Assembly: GCF_026242045.1 (NCBI RefSeq)
Contig: NZ_JAPJDO010000008.1
Location: 1 to 64,000 of the forward strand
Direction of reading: 5' to 3'
From: Mycobacterium pinniadriaticum
Lineage (GTDB): Bacteria > Actinomycetota > Actinomycetes > Mycobacteriales > Mycobacteriaceae
Length of the DNA stretch: 64,000 bases
Each line of letters starts with the position of its first letter. Within the stretch, counting starts at the first letter, position 1. Shown piece by piece: positions 1 through 11,000 of this stretch. A program made the translations under genes and the position numbers. Below the pieces are notes generated by a model. It did no database searches. It worked only from the letters and a program-made list of their open reading frames with translations, and was not told where the DNA came from.

Positions 1-1
1 C

Positions 2-56
2 GTCGAGGTCTTTCGGATGGCTGGCGTAGGAACCTCCATCCTCGGAAGACCTCGAC
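2..56. repeat. Inverted repeat, possible terminator or IS-derived hairpin
   Basis: Positions 2-13 (GTCGAGGTCTTT) pair with 45-56 (GAAGACCTCGAC): 11 Watson-Crick pairs and one wobble around a 31-base loop. No gene is visible before it in the window. It lies in DNA that appears to be insertion-sequence debris next to a truncated gene, so it could be the terminator of a gene ending left of the window or part of a mobile element. No reading frame is supported across 1-250. Confidence 0.45.
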
Positions 57-166
57 CCCTATCCCGGCAACGACGCGCCGACCACCGCTACACCCTCAAC
101 TGCGAAGAGCCCGTTTACGTAGGGCATGTACTTCCACATCGTCCTCCCATGTGAGCATGAGAAAGC

Positions 167-226
167 GGGCCTCCTTCGACTGGAGCTGTTGGCGTCAGAC
201 ACCAGCAGCAGCATCGAGGGAGGCCC
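167..226. terminator. Strong hairpin, terminator-like
   Basis: GGGCCTCCTTCGA (167-179) pairs with TCGAGGGAGGCCC (214-226) with a single mismatched position. The loop can fold further (GCTGTTGG against CCAGCAGC). There is no U tract, which is usual for mycobacterial hairpin terminators. It lies just inside the IS21-like terminal repeats at 251-293, so it may be the terminator at the 3' side of a lost transposase operon. Confidence 0.5.
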
Positions 227-250
227 GCCCTTCTCGGCGGAGCCACACGG

Positions 251-293
251 GTGGGGAATTTCGATGAGCGTCAGTGGGGAATTTCAGTGAGCG
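251..293. mobile_element. IS21-like terminal direct repeats (element remnant)
   Basis: Two near-identical 20-mers, GTGGGGAATTTCGATGAGCG (251-270) and GTGGGGAATTTCAGTGAGCG (274-293), are separated by three bases. Short tandem repeats inside the terminus are typical of IS21-family ends, where the transposase binds. No istA or istB frame is visible in the window, so only one end is present or retained. The truncated STAND frame running in from the right stops exactly in this repeat (stop at 271-273), which suggests the element cut that gene. Confidence 0.55.
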
Positions 294-1538
294 CGGTCAG
301 TCCCGCGTAACTTGCGAAGCAATCCACTGCCTCGTCTTCCGTCATTTCGCCAACCTCAATGATTGGCGTGTTTGGCCACCAGTTCAAGCTGTTGTTAGAA
401 GTGACGAGAACCGAACCATTACCCATGGATGGGATGTACTCGTCAATATCTTCGCGATTCTGAATTCCGTCGAAGACGAGCAGCCACGGACCGCTGCGGC
501 GGCCAAGTACGCCAGCGAATATCGCCCCAGCGGCTGCATCACGCTCGACTTCAATTTCCCCTCGGGACAGTTGCGCAATGAGGTTGCGGACTTGGGCATC
601 GATAAAACCGATGTCCCGACAATCTATCCAGCAAATGAACTCGTAAGAAACCGCTTCGACGTGGCAATAGTCGGACGCCAGGACCGTCTTGCCGTTTCCG
701 GTTTGGCCAACCATCACAACTCTGGATGGCGTGCTCGCTTCTTCATTCGGGGCAAGGTGCTCTTGAATTTGTTCCAGGTAGTCGAGTCGAGGCACGGTCG
801 ACATGTAGTTAGGGATGTTGGTGATCGGGACACCCCAATCGAACGCACCAGCAACGTGGGCGATGCGTGCATCCGGCATAGCCAGCATTTCAAGCAGGTC
901 GAGGGCGCTGATCCTGCTCGGCTGTTGCCCCGCAGCAGCAGAGAATATGTGGTCGAGCAGTATGGGAACGAGAAGCCGGGCAGAGACCACGCCTTGGCGT
1001 AGTTTCCGTTGGCCGCGAAAGAATCTAACGAGTTCGGCGATCGAGTTGCGGATGTCGACTAGCTGTCGAGAGTCGACGACGATGCTCGGCTGCGCCCCTG
1101 CTCATCGGGTTGCCTTTGCGGCCCTTTCGCCCAGGTGTAGGCGGTCGTTGAATCTGCGCTTTCCTCGGCGACTTCGACCTCGTCGAGTAAGCCCGGCGAA
1201 ATCGGCTTATTAGTCAAGAGGAGTGTGTTCGAGGCCGGGTAGGCGACCAACCTCTCCAAAGCATCGCGTGCCGGAGCAGGTTGGAGCGGATAATCGTCAG
1301 GCTGCGACGAGGACTTCACCTGAACGCTGTACATCACCTCGCTGTCAACCTCAATTGCGAAATCGACTACGTCGTCGTCCTTGCCATCAGCTTTCTTGTG
1401 AAGAGGCTCGACCACTAGCGTCGCGCGAGAGATCAGCTCGGGGTTCTCACGCAGCAACTTGAGAAGAACGTCAGCGGTCTGCAGGTACTGATAGCTGAAT
1501 CCGAAAGCCGCAACACCCCCGCCGCCGAGATCAGTCAC
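271..1538 (-). pseudogene. Broken N-terminal nuclease / STAND NTPase gene (antiphage-like)
   Basis: Two minus-strand frames look like one damaged gene. The first (1538 to 1059, 159 aa) opens with a GFSYQYL motif followed by DFAIEVD and SVQVKSS, the acidic-plus-QxK layout of restriction-endonuclease-fold nucleases such as the Cap4/DUF4297 type. The second is open from a stop near 1100 down to 271 and carries a P-loop GQTGNGKT (about 685-708), a Walker B strand WLLVFDG and a following GSVLVTS strand, as in STAND/NB-ARC ATPases. The two frames overlap at about 1060-1100 and differ by one frame, so a single indel would join them. The C-terminal sensor or repeat half is missing: the frame ends in the IS21-like repeats. 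Known nuclease-STAND fusions are antiphage effectors, but defence function here is inference. The alternative is two separate short genes, the second starting at GTG 988-990. Confidence 0.6.
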
Positions 1539-2195
1539 GACGCGCTGCTTTTCGCAGGAAAAGACAGCAATGCCGCGCGCGCTCCGACAAGAAAATCCCC
1601 CGTGTTGTTGGCCAGGTAGCTAGACCGTTTCATCCCCGGGTCGGGTTGTCTACGGCTCCTACGCCGTCAATTTTCTTTTCGACGGTCGCGGGCCCGTGTC
1701 GCACCGCTGGCGATCAGCGCCAGCTGTGGGCTGCGGGGTCTCCCGCCTTCGGTGACGCCGAGGGCGGCCAAGCGGCCAAGACGTCGGCGTGACCGATCTC
1801 GTTGCCGGCGAACATCTGTGCCGCGAGCGCGGTGATCGGGCGCCAGCACCAAGTACGATCGGCAGAGTGGCGGCCAGCTTCTGCTAGTAATTCTCGGGGC
1901 TGTGGAACGTGGCCAGTCGAAGCTCCTCGCCATCGGCGTCGCCCGAGGTGTGCCTCGAGCCGGTGCATCGACGGCATATCGCCGTGGGAGAAGATCGCCG
2001 AGGGCACTGGCTCGGCAGCGGCGACCAGGGCGCGGTGGAGGCGCGTCGCGAACGACAGCGATGGGCTCACGGGTTGGGTTGGAGTCTCCGCCGACGCGAC
2101 CAGCGCCTTGGGACGCTCTTGGGACACTAGCCCCCGATCGGGCTTCCGACCGGCACCCCGTCGCCGCACAAAATTGCCTTGAACTGGCCCAACGT
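1539..2195. other. Gene-free stretch between defence relic and tRNA-Val
   Basis: About 650 bases with no frame showing a recognisable family. Frames that cross it run into the antisense of the tRNA gene or have arginine- and proline-rich compositions typical of shadow frames. It lies immediately downstream of the 3' end of tRNA-Val, where integrative elements often insert, but no integrase frame or duplicated tRNA 3' end was found. Confidence 0.5.
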
Positions 2196-2270
2196 TGGTG
2201 GGCGCGGACGGTATCGAACCGCCGACCGCTGGTGTGTAAAACCAGAGCTCTACCACTGAGCTACGCGCCC
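2196..2270 (-). tRNA. tRNA-Val (anticodon UAC)
   Basis: The minus strand folds into a complete cloverleaf. The acceptor stem is GGGCGCG with CGCGCCC, the D arm GCTC...GAGC, the anticodon stem CTGGT/ACCAG with loop TTTACAC, and the T arm contains GTTCGATAC. Loop positions 34-36 read TAC, so the tRNA decodes GUA (valine). A is the discriminator base and CCA is encoded (2196-2198). The gene is next to ahpE, as I recall for valV in M. tuberculosis, and borders the accessory DNA on its 3' side. Confidence 0.95.
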
Positions 2271-2317
2271 GTGCCCGGGCAGGTTACACGGCTGGCGCCG
2301 GTGCAGGGAAATCCTGG

Positions 2318-2782
2318 TCAGGCGCCCAGCGCGGCCAACGCCTGGGTCCACAGCGACTGATCGCGCGCCTCGCCAGGCTGCTTGCACTCGGCGAACCGGA
2401 CGATGCCGGCGCGGTCGATCACGAAGGTGCCGCGGTTCGCAACGCCGGCGTCGGCGTTGAACACCCCGTACGCCTGTGCCACCGCGCCGTGCGGCCAGAA
2501 GTCGGAGAGCACCGGGAACAGGAATCCGCTCTGCGTCGCCCAGACCTTGTGCGTCGGCGGCGGGCCGACGGAGATCGCCAGCGTGGCGGTGTCGTCGTTT
2601 TCATAGACCAGCAGATGATCGCGAATCGCGTCGAGCTCGCCCTGACAGATCCCGGTGAACGCCAGCGGGAAGAACACCAGCAGCACGTTCTTGGCGCCGC
2701 GGAAGGCACCGAGCGTGACGGGCTGACCGTTCTGGTCCTTCAGCGTGAAGTCAGGGGCAACTGAACCGACCCCCATCGTCAC
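2318..2782 (-). CDS. ahpE: Peroxiredoxin AhpE
   Basis: 154-residue one-Cys peroxiredoxin of the AhpC/TSA (thioredoxin-fold) family, which reduces peroxides in the cytosol and in mycobacteria is recycled by mycothiol/mycoredoxin. The peroxidatic site FPLAFTGICQGEL puts the active cysteine at about residue 46, preceded by the conserved P and T. There is no obvious C-terminal resolving cysteine; the other cysteine is in the FAECKQPGEA segment. The GTG start (2780-2782) overlaps the stop of the upstream DUF3052 gene (GTGA), so the two are translationally coupled. An ATG two codons inside is an alternative start. Order tRNA-Val, ahpE, DUF3052, lipoprotein, aceE matches M. tuberculosis Rv2238c-Rv2241. 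Confidence 0.95.
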   Translation of the reverse strand: MTMGVGSVAPDFTLKDQNGQPVTLGAFRGAKNVLLVFFPLAFTGICQGELDAIRDHLLVYENDDTATLAISVGPPPTHKVWATQSGFLFPVLSDFWPHGAVAQAYGVFNADAGVANRGTFVIDRAGIVRFAECKQPGEARDQSLWTQALAALGA

Positions 2783-3225
2783 GAGTGCCTCCCGGCCGCC
2801 TTCGATTTCGGCTGCACCAATCGGCTCGCACTCCAGTCCCCCAGATTGGCCGACGAGGTCTGCATCAAGCCCGCGGTAGGCGCCGACTCGGCGATCTCCG
2901 CGGGCAGCACGTGGCCGGGCTTTCCGGTCTTGGGTGTGAGCACCCAGATGATGCCGTCGTCGGCCAGCGGCGCGATCGCGTCCATCAGCCGGTCCACCAG
3001 GTCACCGTCACCGTCACGCCACCACAGCAGCACCACATCGACGACGTCGTCGGCATCCTCGTCGAGCATTTCCGAACCGCTGGCATCCTCGACGTCGGCA
3101 CGGATGTCGTCGTCGGTGTCCTCGTCCCAGCCCAGTTCCTGCACGACCTGATCTTTATCGATACCCAGCTTCTGGGCGTAGCTCGGGGGTCCACCCTCCG
3201 CGACCACCGTCGGAACCTCCTTCAA
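2779..3225 (-). CDS. DUF3052 family protein (Rv2239c-like)
   Basis: 148-residue acidic cytosolic protein. The N-terminal half holds SYAQKLGI, then QELGWDEDTDDDI and a run of acidic residues, followed by VVLLWWRDGDGDLVD and a strand WVLTPKTGKPGHV, the pattern of the actinobacterial DUF3052 family. The biochemical function is unknown. The stop overlaps the GTG of ahpE, so it probably shares an mRNA with this peroxiredoxin. The start is ambiguous: ATG at 3223-3225 gives the listed length, and the family core begins near residue 15. Confidence 0.85.
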   Translation of the reverse strand: MKEVPTVVAEGGPPSYAQKLGIDKDQVVQELGWDEDTDDDIRADVEDASGSEMLDEDADDVVDVVLLWWRDGDGDLVDRLMDAIAPLADDGIIWVLTPKTGKPGHVLPAEIAESAPTAGLMQTSSANLGDWSASRLVQPKSKAAGRHS

Positions 3226-3288
3226 TCAGGGTCGGCTGTCAGGCCTATCGTCGCACGACAGCGACGATTACTCGCCGTGCGGTGGGAA

Positions 3289-3858
3289 TCAGTACGTCGC
3301 GTCGCACAAGCTCAGCGCATTCGACCTGGTGTCGTTGAGGCTTTCGATGGTGTTGTTGAACTCGCCGGGCCCGGCATGTCCGGTGATCGCCTCGGCCGTG
3401 GCGTGGGCGCCGTCGACCCAGTCCCGGAACGCGGACTTCAACTCGTCGGGGATGGCTTCGGTGATGCTGGCGGCGACGGCGTCGGCGCTCTGGTTCAGGG
3501 AATCCACCGCCGGCCCCTCGGTGGCCGCCAAGTCGGCGGAGCCCTGGTTGAAGGCACTCACATAGGCGTTGACGGCGTCGATCGCGTCGGCGCTGGTGGT
3601 GGACAGGGTCTCGCAGGTGTCGTGCATGGCCTGCGTGGTCAGCAACGCCTGCCGCTCGGACTCCCGCGCGCTCGACGAGGCCGCCGACTCCGAGAGCGAC
3701 ACCGACACCGAGGTCCGATATGCGGGTGCGTCGCCGGCGTTGACCCCGGGCTTGCCCCCGGTGACGGTGGTGCAGCCGACCACGCCGGCGATCACCGCCG
3801 CGGCTCCGCCGACCAGCAGACCGCCGATCCGCAGCCCGCGGGCAGTTCTGATCAGCAC
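3289..3858 (-). CDS. Secreted lipoprotein, Rv2240c-like
   Basis: Alanine- and serine-rich protein with a lipoprotein signal. From the GTG at 3856-3858 the N-terminus is VLIRTARGLRIGG, a hydrophobic stretch, then lipobox AGVVGC with the lipidated cysteine at residue 29. The mature part has TTVTGGKPGV, a Ser/Ala-rich segment and two later cysteines (DTCETL and SLCDATY) that could form a disulfide. The frame stays open upstream to 3981, but starting there would put about 40 extra residues before the signal peptide, so the shorter start is preferred. Function unknown. It is divergent from aceE, with about 150 bases between them. Confidence 0.75.
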   Translation of the reverse strand: MLIRTARGLRIGGLLVGGAAAVIAGVVGCTTVTGGKPGVNAGDAPAYRTSVSVSLSESAASSSARESERQALLTTQAMHDTCETLSTTSADAIDAVNAYVSAFNQGSADLAATEGPAVDSLNQSADAVAASITEAIPDELKSAFRDWVDGAHATAEAITGHAGPGEFNNTIESLNDTRSNALSLCDATY

Positions 3859-4010
3859 AGCCCGGAAGATTACCGGGTGACGGCCCCGCTCGGCGCAGTG
3901 CAAGAAATTCACCGGTCCCCCGACTTTCTCTACTCGTCGGTATCGCCCCAAGTGCGGCACGATAGGAGGCAGAGGGCGCAAAACCTGCGCCAGCTACTAA
4001 GGAGCTGAAG

Positions 4011-6784
<2,774 letters not shown>

Positions 6785-6800
<16 letters not shown>

Positions 6801-6908
6801 GCCGACGGCCTTCGCCGACCGTGGGGGCTATCGGTGCGATCCGAGGGGCGGATCCACCGACAAGGCCCACGGTCGATGCGCCGTGCCGGCACCGGCAGCG
6901 CCTGAGCC
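6785..6908. repeat. Palindromic insert flanked by 19-bp direct repeats at the aceE 3' end
   Basis: The 19-mer CACCGGCAGCGCCTGAGCC occurs at 6785-6803, spanning the aceE stop, and again perfectly at 6890-6908. Between them is a nested palindrome: GACCGTGGG (6817-6825) with CCCACGGTC (6866-6874), TCGGT (6831-6835) with ACCGA (6856-6860), and GATCCG (6838-6843) with CGGATC (6849-6854). The whole hairpin could terminate aceE transcription before mabR. The flanking duplication also resembles the footprint of a small inserted palindromic element. Confidence 0.7.
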
Positions 6909-6941
6909 TGCACATTTGGCGGAACATCCAGAAAACCGGCG

Positions 6942-6956
6942 TAGATTTTAGGAGTG
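6942..6956 (+). promoter_or_regulatory. Candidate leaderless promoter -10 of mabR
   Basis: TAGATT (6942-6947) fits the mycobacterial TANNNT -10 pattern and lies six bases before the GTG start codon at 6954, the spacing expected when transcription starts on the first base of the start codon. AGGA is immediately adjacent to the GTG, too close to act as a normal ribosome binding site. Confidence 0.45.
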
Positions 6957-8234
6957 AGCGACAACCCGCTTCTTGATTCGCCGCGTTCTCCCCTGGAACT
7001 GCTCGAGAACGTGCCGGAGTCCACGCTGCGCCGGCTCAAGCAGTATTCCGGCCAGCTGGCCACCCAGGCGGTGCAGGCCATGCACGAGCACCTGCCGTTC
7101 TTCGGCGAGCTGGAGGCCTCCCAGCGGGCCAGCGTGCAATTGGTGCTGCAGACCGCGGTGGTCAACTTCGCCGAGTGGATGCGCAACCCGCTCAGCAACG
7201 TCGGGTACACCGCGGAAGCGTTCGCACTGGTACCGCAGGAGCTCACCCGTCACATCGCGCTGGCCCAGACCGTCGACATGGTGCGGGTCAGCATGGAGTA
7301 CTTCGAAGCCGCCGTGCCCGCACTGGCCCGCAACGAGCAGCAGCGGGTCGCCCTGTCCGTCGGCATCCTGCGCTACAGCCGAGACCTGGCCTTCGCCGCG
7401 GCGTCCTCCTATGCCGACGCGGCCGAGGCCCGCGGCTCCTGGGACAGCCGGATCGAGGCCAGCGTCGTCGACGCCGTCGTCCGCGGTGACACCGGACCCG
7501 AACTGCTGTCCCGGGCCGCCGCGCTGAACTGGGACACCACCGCCCCGGCCACCGTGGTCGTCGGCACCCCGCCGCCCGGCCGGGAGGAACTCGCCGGCGA
7601 GGACGTTCGCGAGATCGCCGCACGGCACGGCCGGGCCGCCCTGGCCGACGTGCACGGCACCTGGCTGATCGGGATCATCTCCGGCCCATTGGCACCCACC
7701 GACCGGTTCTTCAACGACCTGCTGGCTGCCTTCGCCGATCAACCGGTGGTGATCGGGCCGACCGCCCCGATGCTCACCGCGGCCTATCACAGTGCCAGTG
7801 AGGCGATATCGGGGATGAACGCCGTCGTCGGCTGGACCGGCGCACCGCGGCCGGTCTTGGCCCGCGAACTGTTGCCCGAGCGCGCACTGCTGGGCGACAC
7901 CTCGGCGGTCACCGCGCTGCACACCGAGATCATGCGGCCGCTGGCCGATGCCGGGCCGGCGCTGACCGAAACTTTGGACGCCTACCTCGACAGCGGCGGG
8001 GCGATCGAAGCTTGCGCACGAAAACTGTTCGTTCATCCAAATACGGTCCGCTACCGGCTGAAGCGGATCGCCGATTTCACCGGCCGCGATCCCACGCTGC
8101 CGCGAGATGCCTATGTGCTGCGAGTGGCGTCGACCGTGGGTCGCCTCGGTTACCCGGCGCCCTTCCACACCACGGCAAACAGTTCTGTTGCACAGCTCAC
8201 ACCCCCGCTGGTCGGCTCCACTGGGGCCAATTAA
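6954..8234 (+). CDS. mabR: PucR-type transcriptional regulator MabR of FAS-II
   Basis: 426-residue regulator with a C-terminal PucR-type helix-turn-helix: LDAYLDSGGAIEACARKL followed by FVHPNTVRYRLKRI (about residues 340-380). The N-terminal part (RLKQYSGQLATQAVQAMHEH) and the central domain match the Rv2242 family in its characteristic position between aceE and fabD. In mycobacteria this protein (MabR) binds the fasII promoter and controls mycolic acid elongation genes. The start is GTG at 6954, probably leaderless. The likely target is the perfect palindrome at 8285-8305, between this gene and fabD. The tail after the HTH (about 40 residues, Thr/Ser-rich) is poorly conserved in character. 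Confidence 0.9.
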   Translation: MSDNPLLDSPRSPLELLENVPESTLRRLKQYSGQLATQAVQAMHEHLPFFGELEASQRASVQLVLQTAVVNFAEWMRNPLSNVGYTAEAFALVPQELTRHIALAQTVDMVRVSMEYFEAAVPALARNEQQRVALSVGILRYSRDLAFAAASSYADAAEARGSWDSRIEASVVDAVVRGDTGPELLSRAAALNWDTTAPATVVVGTPPPGREELAGEDVREIAARHGRAALADVHGTWLIGIISGPLAPTDRFFNDLLAAFADQPVVIGPTAPMLTAAYHSASEAISGMNAVVGWTGAPRPVLARELLPERALLGDTSAVTALHTEIMRPLADAGPALTETLDAYLDSGGAIEACARKLFVHPNTVRYRLKRIADFTGRDPTLPRDAYVLRVASTVGRLGYPAPFHTTANSSVAQLTPPLVGSTGAN

Positions 8235-8284
8235 GGCCGTAGGTAGATCGCGGCACGATATCGGTGGAGTCGCATCACATGCAC

Positions 8285-8305
8285 TTTTGTGGAGTCTCCA
8301 CAAAA
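8285..8305. promoter_or_regulatory. Perfect palindrome before fabD, probable MabR operator
   Basis: TTTTGTGGAG (8285-8294) and CTCCACAAAA (8296-8305) are exact inverted repeats around a single T. The surrounding DNA is unusually AT-rich for this genome and contains CATAAT (8321-8326), a fair -10 hexamer. The site lies between mabR and fabD, where MabR is known to act in M. tuberculosis. That this exact palindrome is its site is inference. Confidence 0.7.
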
Positions 8306-8370
8306 ACATAAGACCAGGTTCATAATCTCTTACACCGCGCAAATCCGGTTTCACAATGTTTTCTTAATGA

Positions 8371-9342
8371 GTGCCTCAAGAACCCGTGATCGCACTGCTG
8401 GCTCCTGGCCAGGGGTCGCAGACGCCCGGAATGCTCGCCGAATGGCTCGAGCTTCCCGGCGCCGCCGATCAGATCAAAACCTGGTCGGAGATCGCCGGCC
8501 TGGACCTGGCCGGGCTGGGCACCACGGCGACCGCCGACGAAATCACCGACACCGCGGTCACCCAGCCCCTGGTCGTCGCGGCCACGCTGCTCGCCAACGC
8601 CGAGTTGGTCCAGCGCGGTCTGCTTTCCGGCGGGCAGGAGCGCAGCGACTCGGGGATTGGCTCGAGTAAGAAGACCGTGGTCGCCGGCCACTCCGTCGGC
8701 GAGATCGCGGCCTACGCGATCGCCGGCGTCATCTCCGCTGACGACGCGGTGAAGCTGGCCGCCGTGCGCGGCGCCGAGATGGCCAAGGCCTGCGCTGTCG
8801 AACCGACCGGCATGTCCGCGATCCTGGGCGGCGACGAGGCCGACGTACTGGAAGCGCTGGCACGTCTCGACCTGGTTCCCGCCAATCGCAACGCCGCAGG
8901 CCAGATCGTCGCCGCCGGAGCGGTGGCCGCGCTGGAGAAACTGGCCGAGGATCCGCCGGCGAAGGCCCGGGTGCGCCAGCTGGCCACCGCCGGAGCCTTC
9001 CACACCCATTACATGGCCTCCGCGCTCGACGGGTATGCCGCCGCGGCCGCCGAGGTCGCCACCAGCGAGCCGACCACCACCCTGCTCAGCAATGCCGACG
9101 GTCAGCCGGTGGCTTCCGCGGCCGACGCGATGGAGAAGCTGGTCGCGCAGTTGACCCGTCCGGTGCGCTGGGATCTGTGCACCGAAACCATGCGGCAGCT
9201 CTTTGAGAACACAGAGGGCTGCGCGATCGTGGAGTTCCCGCCCGCGGGAACTCTGGCCGGAATCGCCAAACGAGAACTTCGGGGGGTCCCGACGCGCGCC
9301 GTCAAGACACCCGCAGACCTGGACGGACTCACCGAGCTCTAA
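8371..9342 (+). CDS. fabD: Malonyl-CoA:ACP transacylase FabD
   Basis: 323 residues. It transfers malonyl from CoA to AcpM for FAS-II elongation. LLAPGQGSQTPGM opens the fold; the active site GHSVGE has the nucleophile at about Ser108; AFHTHYM supplies the catalytic histidine; the end PPAGTLAGIAKREL is typical. The start is GTG at 8371. Anomaly: residues about 85-99 (SGGQERSDSGIGSSK) are an insertion before the active-site strand relative to the roughly 300-residue mycobacterial FabD. The insert is encoded by a copy of a short dispersed repeat (8626-8660) that keeps the frame. First gene of fabD-acpM-kasA-kasB-accD6. Confidence 0.95.
   Translation: MPQEPVIALLAPGQGSQTPGMLAEWLELPGAADQIKTWSEIAGLDLAGLGTTATADEITDTAVTQPLVVAATLLANAELVQRGLLSGGQERSDSGIGSSKKTVVAGHSVGEIAAYAIAGVISADDAVKLAAVRGAEMAKACAVEPTGMSAILGGDEADVLEALARLDLVPANRNAAGQIVAAGAVAALEKLAEDPPAKARVRQLATAGAFHTHYMASALDGYAAAAAEVATSEPTTTLLSNADGQPVASAADAMEKLVAQLTRPVRWDLCTETMRQLFENTEGCAIVEFPPAGTLAGIAKRELRGVPTRAVKTPADLDGLTEL
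8626..8660 (+). repeat. Dispersed ~30-bp repeat, copy 1 (inside fabD)
   Basis: This copy contains GGCGGGCAGGAGCGCAGCGA followed by CTCGGGGATT. The other copies in the window are at 16410-16450 (reverse), 40021-40050 (reverse) and 54674-54704, sharing the core GGGCAGGAGCGAAGCGACCC with one to four changes. Here it is translated in frame as GGQERSDSG and lengthens FabD without breaking it. Confidence 0.75.
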
Positions 9343-9420
9343 CCCAGCCGGCGTACGTCCAGGACAACCACATAAAAAGCGTTTCACCCAAGTAACACAA
9401 CCAATTACGAAGGAGCCACT

Positions 9421-9717
9421 GTGCCCGCCTCTCAGGAAGAAATCATCGCCGGTCTCGCCGAGATCATCGAAGAGGTCACCGGTATCGAGCCCTCCGAGGT
9501 GACCCCGGAGAAGTCGTTCGTCGATGACCTCGACATCGACTCGCTGTCGATGGTGGAGATCGCCGTGCAGACCGAGGACAAGTACGGCGTGAAGATCCCG
9601 GACGAGGATCTCGCCGGTCTGCGCACCGTGGGTGACGTCGTCTCCTACATCCAGAAGCTCGAGGAAGAGAACCCCGAGGCTGCTGCCGCCCTGCGCGAGA
9701 AGTTCGCAGCGGAATGA
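9421..9717 (+). CDS. acpM: Meromycolate extension acyl carrier protein AcpM
   Basis: 98-residue acidic acyl carrier protein that carries growing meromycolate chains. [12 protein letters not shown] places the 4'-phosphopantetheine serine at residue 41. It has the mycobacterial C-terminal extension ([21 protein letters not shown]) beyond the usual ACP length. GAAGGAG ends about six bases before the GTG start at 9421. Its stop overlaps the ATG of kasA (ATGA, 9714-9717), coupling the two. Confidence 0.97.
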   Translation: MPASQEEIIAGLAEIIEEVTGIEPSEVTPEKSFVDDLDIDSLSMVEIAVQTEDKYGVKIPDEDLAGLRTVGDVVSYIQKLEEENPEAAAALREKFAAE

Positions 9718-10964
9718 CCAGGCCTTCCACTGCTAACGGCGGTTTCCCTAGCGTTGTCGTGACCGCCGTCGAGGCCACCACGGCTCTGGCCGCTGACGTC
9801 GAGAGCACGTGGAAGGGCCTGCTGGCCGGCGAGAGCGGCATCCGCGAGCTCACCGACGACTTCGTCACCAAATGGGACCTGCCGGTCCGCATCGGTGGTC
9901 ACCTCGTCGAGGACATCGACAGCCACCTCACCCGCATCGAGCTGCGCCGCAATTCCTACGTGCAACGCATGTCACTGGTGCTGGCCCGACGGCTGTGGGA
10001 GAACTCGGGTGCGCCCGAGGTCGACCCGGACCGCTTCGCGGTCGTGATCGGCACGGGTCTGGGTGGCGGCGAGAAGATCGTCGAGACCTACGACGCAATG
10101 AACGAGGGCGGGATCCGCAAGGTGTCCCCACTTGCCGTTCAGATGGTGATGCCCAACGGTGCGGCCGCGGTCGCCGGTCTGGAACTGGGCGCCCGCGCCG
10201 GGGTCATCACCCCGGTGTCGGCGTGCTCGTCCGGGTCGGAGGCCATCGCCCACGGTTGGCGCCATATCGTCATGGGTGACGCGGACTTCGCCGTTGTCGG
10301 CGGTGTCGAAGGCATGATCGAGGCCTTGCCGATCGCGGCGTTCTCGATGATGCGTGCCATGTCGACCCGCAACGATGATCCGGCAGGTGCCTCGCGCCCG
10401 TTCGACAAGGATCGGGACGGCTTCGTGTTCGGTGAGGCCGGCGCCATGATGATCATCGAGACCGAGGAACACGCCAAGGCCCGTGGCGCTAAACCGCTGG
10501 CCCGGCTGTTGGGTGCCGGGATCACCTCCGACGCATTCCACATGGTGGCTCCGGCACCGGACGGCCTGCGGGCCGGCCAGGCGATGAAGCGGGCGATGGA
10601 GACTGCTGGCTTGTCCCCCAAGGACATTCAGCACGTCAATGCGCACGGAACGGCCACTCCGATCGGTGATACCGCCGAGGCCAACGCGCTTCGGGTCGCC
10701 GGATGCGAGCAGGCCGCGGTCTACGCGCCGAAGTCGGCGCTGGGCCACTCCATCGGCGCCGTCGGCGCCCTGGAATCGGCACTCACGGTGCTCGCGCTGC
10801 GTGACGGGGTCATCCCGCCGACACTGAACTACGAGACGCCCGATCCGGAAATCGATCTGGACGTCGTTGCGGGTGAACCGCGCTACGGGGATTACCAGTA
10901 CGCGATCAACAACTCATTCGGATTCGGAGGGCACAACGTGGCGCTCGCGTTCGGGCGTTACTGA
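9714..10964 (+). CDS. kasA: Beta-ketoacyl-ACP synthase KasA
   Basis: 416-residue condensing enzyme that elongates acyl-AcpM with malonyl-AcpM in the early steps of meromycolate synthesis. The Cys-His-His triad with its lysine is visible: Cys171 in [10 protein letters not shown], His in [12 protein letters not shown] (about 311), Lys in PKSALGHS (about 340) and the second His five residues on. The C-terminal [10 protein letters not shown] motif is intact. The length equals M. tuberculosis KasA. The start overlaps the acpM stop (ATGA). kasB follows after 36 bases. Confidence 0.97.
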   Translation: MTRPSTANGGFPSVVVTAVEATTALAADVESTWKGLLAGESGIRELTDDFVTKWDLPVRIGGHLVEDIDSHLTRIELRRNSYVQRMSLVLARRLWENSGAPEVDPDRFAVVIGTGLGGGEKIVETYDAMNEGGIRKVSPLAVQMVMPNGAAAVAGLELGARAGVITPVSACSSGSEAIAHGWRHIVMGDADFAVVGGVEGMIEALPIAAFSMMRAMSTRNDDPAGASRPFDKDRDGFVFGEAGAMMIIETEEHAKARGAKPLARLLGAGITSDAFHMVAPAPDGLRAGQAMKRAMETAGLSPKDIQHVNAHGTATPIGDTAEANALRVAGCEQAAVYAPKSALGHSIGAVGALESALTVLALRDGVIPPTLNYETPDPEIDLDVVAGEPRYGDYQYAINNSFGFGGHNVALAFGRY

Positions 10965-11000
10965 GGGCACTCCCAGGGGGGAAAGGACCAGCAAGAACCA

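Noticed and set aside
1..2195. Integrase or tRNA-derived attachment-site duplication left of tRNA-Val
   Set aside because: No integrase frame and no second copy of the tRNA 3' end were found, so an integrated island is only suggested by position.
1714..2360. Open frames on both strands across 1667-2360
   Set aside because: They read through the tRNA-Val gene in sense or antisense (giving peptides such as WWARTVSNRRPLVCKTRALP or MVELWFYTPAVGGSIPSAPT) and show no family similarity.
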